Assembly: GCA_003260025.2 (NCBI GenBank)
Contig: QFZU02000028.1
Coordinates: forward strand, 36,450 to 100,449
DNA length: 64,000 nt
DNA from: Microbispora triticiradicis
Lineage (GTDB): Bacteria > Actinomycetota > Actinomycetes > Streptosporangiales > Streptosporangiaceae
Direction of reading: 5' to 3'
Both the position numbers and the translations under genes were made by a program. Each line of letters starts with the position of its first letter. The stretch's first letter is position 1. Below are positions 62,301 to 64,000 of this stretch, piece by piece. A model generated the notes under the pieces. It saw nothing but the letters and a program-made list of their open reading frames with translations, did no database searches and was not told the origin of the DNA.

Positions 62301-62694
62301 GGCCGCCGGGCGCCTGGAGGAGGCCCGGGCCGCCTGGCCGGTGGACCGGCCGCCCACCCGCTGGGTCTATCACACGATCAACGTGGCGCTCCGCGCCGGC
62401 ACCGCGATCGCCCTCGGCGCCCGGGAGGTGGCCGGGGAGTGCCACCGCCTTCTCCTCCCGTTCCGGGAGGAGATGATCGGCCTGAACACCGTGGCGATCA
62501 CACTCGGCCCCTGCGGGCTCGTGCTCGGGCGGCTGGCGGAGTTCCTGGGCGACCCCGCCGAGGCGGCCGAGCATTACGCCACGGCCGCCGGGGTCGCGGA
62601 ACGACTGGGGTCGCCGCACTGGCGCGAGGAGGCGCTGCGGGCGCTCGGCACGCTGAGGCCGAACCCGCCAAGTGGCCGCCAAACCACCGTTTAG
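59356..62694 (+). CDS. Large BTAD/SARP-type regulator with AAA ATPase and TPR region (copy 2)
   Basis: 1112 residues with the same plan as the gene at 55227: winged helix (MVRLWVLGRFRAEVEGRPVD, VSTDRFIEDLWQGQPPPKAL), BTAD (about 95-245, ENAVRLLALAYYRSGRQADA), ATPase with Walker A GDPGAGKS (313-320) and Walker B LLLVLEDVHRADDATLE, and a long TPR-like C-terminus (AESAYTILSDRMGEAG). The two differ over their whole length, so the duplication is old. ATG 59356 lies nine bases after TATGCT, a good -10 box; the frame to 59242 overlaps the upstream gene and is rejected. Confidence 0.9.
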   Translation: MVRLWVLGRFRAEVEGRPVDLGPPLQRAVIARLVCAGGHVVSTDRFIEDLWQGQPPPKALGALQVYVSNLRRLLEPGRAPRTPAGVLVTAPPGYLLQLDAGAVDAWRFPALVDAAADLLGRGEPGEALRATDEALSLWKGPAFAEFADQDWAVPEASRLEELRITAVEYRAEAGLALGRHAEIAPELERHVVANPLRENAVRLLALAYYRSGRQADALAALRRTRNLLAEELGVDPGPALKTLEADILAHSDTLGASVAAAALVVPARAAAGAPPAPAAPPPARMIGRTAELARLVSAAEQAARGFRVAWLGGDPGAGKSTLADALLRHAGDEGLRTAVGRCPETLGGVPPAWAWSEILRGLFAAHPPAPGVEARLAPLLREGSPGPGQFWLAQAVGDYLESVPGPLLLVLEDVHRADDATLEILRHLAARLARTPILVVLTLRPAEAGDDLVAARAALAVRTAENVTLQGLGEDDVRRLLADRSGVEVDAAVARTVAERTGGNPLFVAETARLLATEGASAARSLPPGVRDLIRRRVARLPATARTALRNAALMGRDADVDVLVAVQDADEETVLDGLEAGVLAGLLTEPGPGTVRFTHVLVRETLYEDIPRLRRTRLHARVLAALERLRPGDVGALGYHALAAATAATAREAARYARRAAEQASAVYAHREAATLLEGALDALDLARGGAAEPADDVRLDLLCRLVSAQASAGDVIRATATRGRALAVARRLGDLGALARAATALDAPMIWQNDPVLDADVVEAIHACLPTATGELRCRLLAALAQEMGGHDEEVVDRASAEAVEIARGIGDPRLLCLALGARYWSLFVPGRRDELEPLGHELLKVSARAGLLGYQTVGHHALCMVALGRNDWATAEWHTGRAVEYSTSGQLGLVLATIAFLDALRLLVKGEFEQAESAYTILSDRMGEAGGANAAVFGSLARFAVRLACGRAHESVAELAAARDQIPGEVDEFYVSALLAAGRLEEARAAWPVDRPPTRWVYHTINVALRAGTAIALGAREVAGECHRLLLPFREEMIGLNTVAITLGPCGLVLGRLAEFLGDPAEAAEHYATAAGVAERLGSPHWREEALRALGTLRPNPPSGRQTTV

Positions 62695-62747
62695 CGGCCG
62701 GGGCCACCGTGGTTCCGAGACAGATTCGGACATCACGGAGGCTCACC

Positions 62748-63386
62748 TTGGACACCCCCGATCTCACCGGGATCCGCATCATCCACCGCGCCATGCGCGG
62801 CGACCTGCACCGGCTCCGCACCATGGCCGAGGACCTCGACGCGGGACGCCGGCGGGCGGACGCCGCCCGCGCCACGGCCCTCGCCCGCTACGCGGAGGAC
62901 GTCTGCGCGGCGATCCACCATCACCACAGCAGGGAGGACGAGATCGTCTGGCCGGTCATCGAACGGTCGGCGGGCGCCGCCGTGGACCTCGCCGACCTGT
63001 CCGACGACCACTCCGAGCTCGACCCGCTGCTCGAACGGGTCCGCGTGGCGGCGCGGGCCTTCGCCGGCACCGGGGGCGCCGGGGGCACCGCCGAGCTGGC
63101 GGCCGCGCTCCGGACGCTCTCCGACCTCGTCGACGAGCACATCGAGGAGGAGGAGCGGAGGATCTTCCCGGTGATCGAGAAGTACGTCGCGGCGGCCGAC
63201 TGGAAGGCGATGGAGAAGTCGCTCAGGGGTGGCGACCCGCGTTTCGAGCTCGCCTGGGCCGACCGGTACGCGACCCCTGACGAGATGGCGCACATCCGCC
63301 GGCTCGCCGGGCCGGTCCTCAGTCTGCTGCTGATCCTGGTGCGCCCCGGCCAACGGCGCCGTCAGCGGCTCGTCTTCGGGAGCTGA
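62748..63386 (+). CDS. Haemerythrin-like domain protein (copy 2)
   Basis: A 212-residue relative of the protein at 58623. Ligand positions: GIRIIHRAMRGDLHRLRTMA, VCAAIHHHHSREDEIVWPVI, LSDDHSELDPLLERV and LVDEHIEEEERRIFPVIEKY, a complete haemerythrin set. TTG 62748 is chosen: GGAGG lies six bases before it and the long upstream frame is a shadow of the regulator. The C-terminal LSLLLILVRPGQRRRQR is hydrophobic then basic, possibly membrane-associated. It ends 5 bp before the F420-type oxidoreductase, so these two are co-transcribed. Confidence 0.88.
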   Translation: MDTPDLTGIRIIHRAMRGDLHRLRTMAEDLDAGRRRADAARATALARYAEDVCAAIHHHHSREDEIVWPVIERSAGAAVDLADLSDDHSELDPLLERVRVAARAFAGTGGAGGTAELAAALRTLSDLVDEHIEEEERRIFPVIEKYVAAADWKAMEKSLRGGDPRFELAWADRYATPDEMAHIRRLAGPVLSLLLILVRPGQRRRQRLVFGS

Positions 63387-63391
63387 GCGCG

Positions 63392-63856
63392 ATGGCCAGG
63401 CGATCCCGCCTGTTCAACAGGGTCATCCGGGGCATCTGCGACTGGCAGGTGCGCACCTACCGCCGGACCGGCGGGCGCAGGCCCGCCACGATGCGCGGCA
63501 TCCCCGTCCTGCTCCTCACGACCCGGGGCCGCAGAACCGGCCTGCTCCGCACGCGGCCGGTCGGGTACGGCAGGGACGGCCGCCGGTTCGTCGTGATCGC
63601 CTCGAACGGCGGCGACGACGCGACTCCCGCCTGGTGGCTCAACCTCCGCGACGACCCCGTGGCCGAGCTGGAGGTGGGCGGCCCCGGCGGGCTCAGCGTG
63701 GTCAAGGTGCGCGCGAGCGAGGCCGTCGGCGAGGAGTACGACCGCCTCTGGCGGATGATGAGCCGGCGCCACCCCGTCTACCTCAGGTATGTGGAGATGA
63801 CCCGGCGCCGCATCCCGGTCGTGGTGCTCGAACCGTTCGACGCTCCGCCGCCGTGA
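63392..63856 (+). CDS. Deazaflavin (F420)-dependent nitroreductase/oxidoreductase family protein
   Basis: A 154-residue split-barrel protein of the Ddn-like family. Features: VRTYRRTGGRRPATMRGIPV, LLLTTRGRRTGLLRTRPVGY with the G-R-R-T-G phosphate-binding stretch, VVIASNGGDDATPAWWLNLR and VLEPFDAP at the end. The family uses reduced F420 to reduce quinones or nitro compounds, or binds F420 or haem-like cofactors. Substrate not known. It follows the second haemerythrin gene by 5 bp, so a joint redox role is plausible. Start ATG 63392. Confidence 0.92.
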   Translation: MARRSRLFNRVIRGICDWQVRTYRRTGGRRPATMRGIPVLLLTTRGRRTGLLRTRPVGYGRDGRRFVVIASNGGDDATPAWWLNLRDDPVAELEVGGPGGLSVVKVRASEAVGEEYDRLWRMMSRRHPVYLRYVEMTRRRIPVVVLEPFDAPPP

Positions 63857-63939
63857 TCTCCACGGAGGCGGGATCCGCCCGGCGGATGCCACGAGCGAGC
63901 CGGAAGGGCGCGCCCCGGGGGCGGAGCGGGAGACAGGAC

Positions 63940-63978
63940 GGGCCGGGCGCGGGGGCGTGCCCGGCCCCCGCGCGGCCC
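63940..63978 (+). terminator. Terminator-like hairpin at the end of the window
   Basis: GCGCGGGGGC and GCCCCCGCGC form a 10-bp stem with a seven-base loop; outer GGGCC/GGCCC extends it past a 2-base bulge. About 84 bp after the last gene; no T-run. Confidence 0.6.
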
Positions 63979-64000
63979 CGCACACGCGTCAGGGCCGGGG

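Noticed and set aside
60124..62736. Long minus-strand open frame (870 codons) across the second BTAD regulator
   Set aside because: Low-complexity product antisense to a well-supported gene; no ribosome site or motif.

Overview
This 64 kb window comes from a high-GC actinobacterium. The style fits a non-Streptomyces filamentous genus of the Streptosporangiales type, but that is inference: it rests on very high GC in third codon positions, actinobacterial families (DUF5999, BTAD/SARP regulators, F420-type oxidoreductase) and the gene order garA - ftsR - BFN protein - MerR - gcvP. It is a chromosomal region with housekeeping genes and a few accessory islands. No rRNA, tRNA, CRISPR array or intact insertion sequence was seen.

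Layout. 0-13.6 kb: menaquinone genes menF (cut by the window edge), menD, menB and menE. These are interrupted by an accessory patch holding a TetR repressor with a clear palindromic operator, a doubly frameshifted and truncated gene, a class A flavin monooxygenase, and a DUF222/HNH gene whose nuclease core is deleted. 13.6-19 kb: a sigma-70 gene with a SigR/SigH-like promoter, a second TetR and small proteins. 19-28 kb: gcvP behind a tandem glycine riboswitch; the FHA/MerR/BFN/MerR block; a nucleotidyltransferase with a phosphomannomutase-like tail; a CDP-alcohol phosphatidyltransferase. 28-32.7 kb: a compact, translationally coupled RiPP operon. It has a 50-residue precursor with a double-glycine leader, an MvdC/MvdD-like ATP-grasp ligase (graspetide type), a PpiC-related maturation protein, a 58-residue protein like the N-terminal stub of a HlyD adaptor, and a C39-peptidase ABC exporter. 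This is the best candidate for an undescribed system. 32.8-35.1 kb: a NarL/DesR-type two-component system with a 24-bp perfect palindrome upstream.

35-45 kb: a metabolic stretch with a methyltransferase, acyl-CoA dehydrogenase, esterase, class I amidotransferase lacking its cysteine nucleophile, flavohaemoprotein, BNR propeller, thyX, amidohydrolase and fused trpEG. trpEG is preceded by a leaderless Trp-Trp leader peptide and attenuator hairpins. 45.9-51 kb: a CocE hydrolase, then DUF3311, a sodium:solute symporter and an amidohydrolase that look like one uptake/catabolic operon. 51-55 kb: a secreted four-repeat protein and a Tat-exported GH127 arabinofuranosidase with a ricin-type lectin domain, behind a LacI-type operator. 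55-63.9 kb: two successive pairs of a giant BTAD/AAA/TPR regulator and a haemerythrin-like protein, then an F420-type oxidoreductase.

Several transcripts appear leaderless, with a TANNNT box 6-7 nt before the start codon (1665, 12445, 35287, 35911, trpL at 45804), so lack of a Shine-Dalgarno was not used to reject starts. Starts were moved from the longest frame where a ribosome site, a GTGA overlap or family length argued for it; each case is noted.
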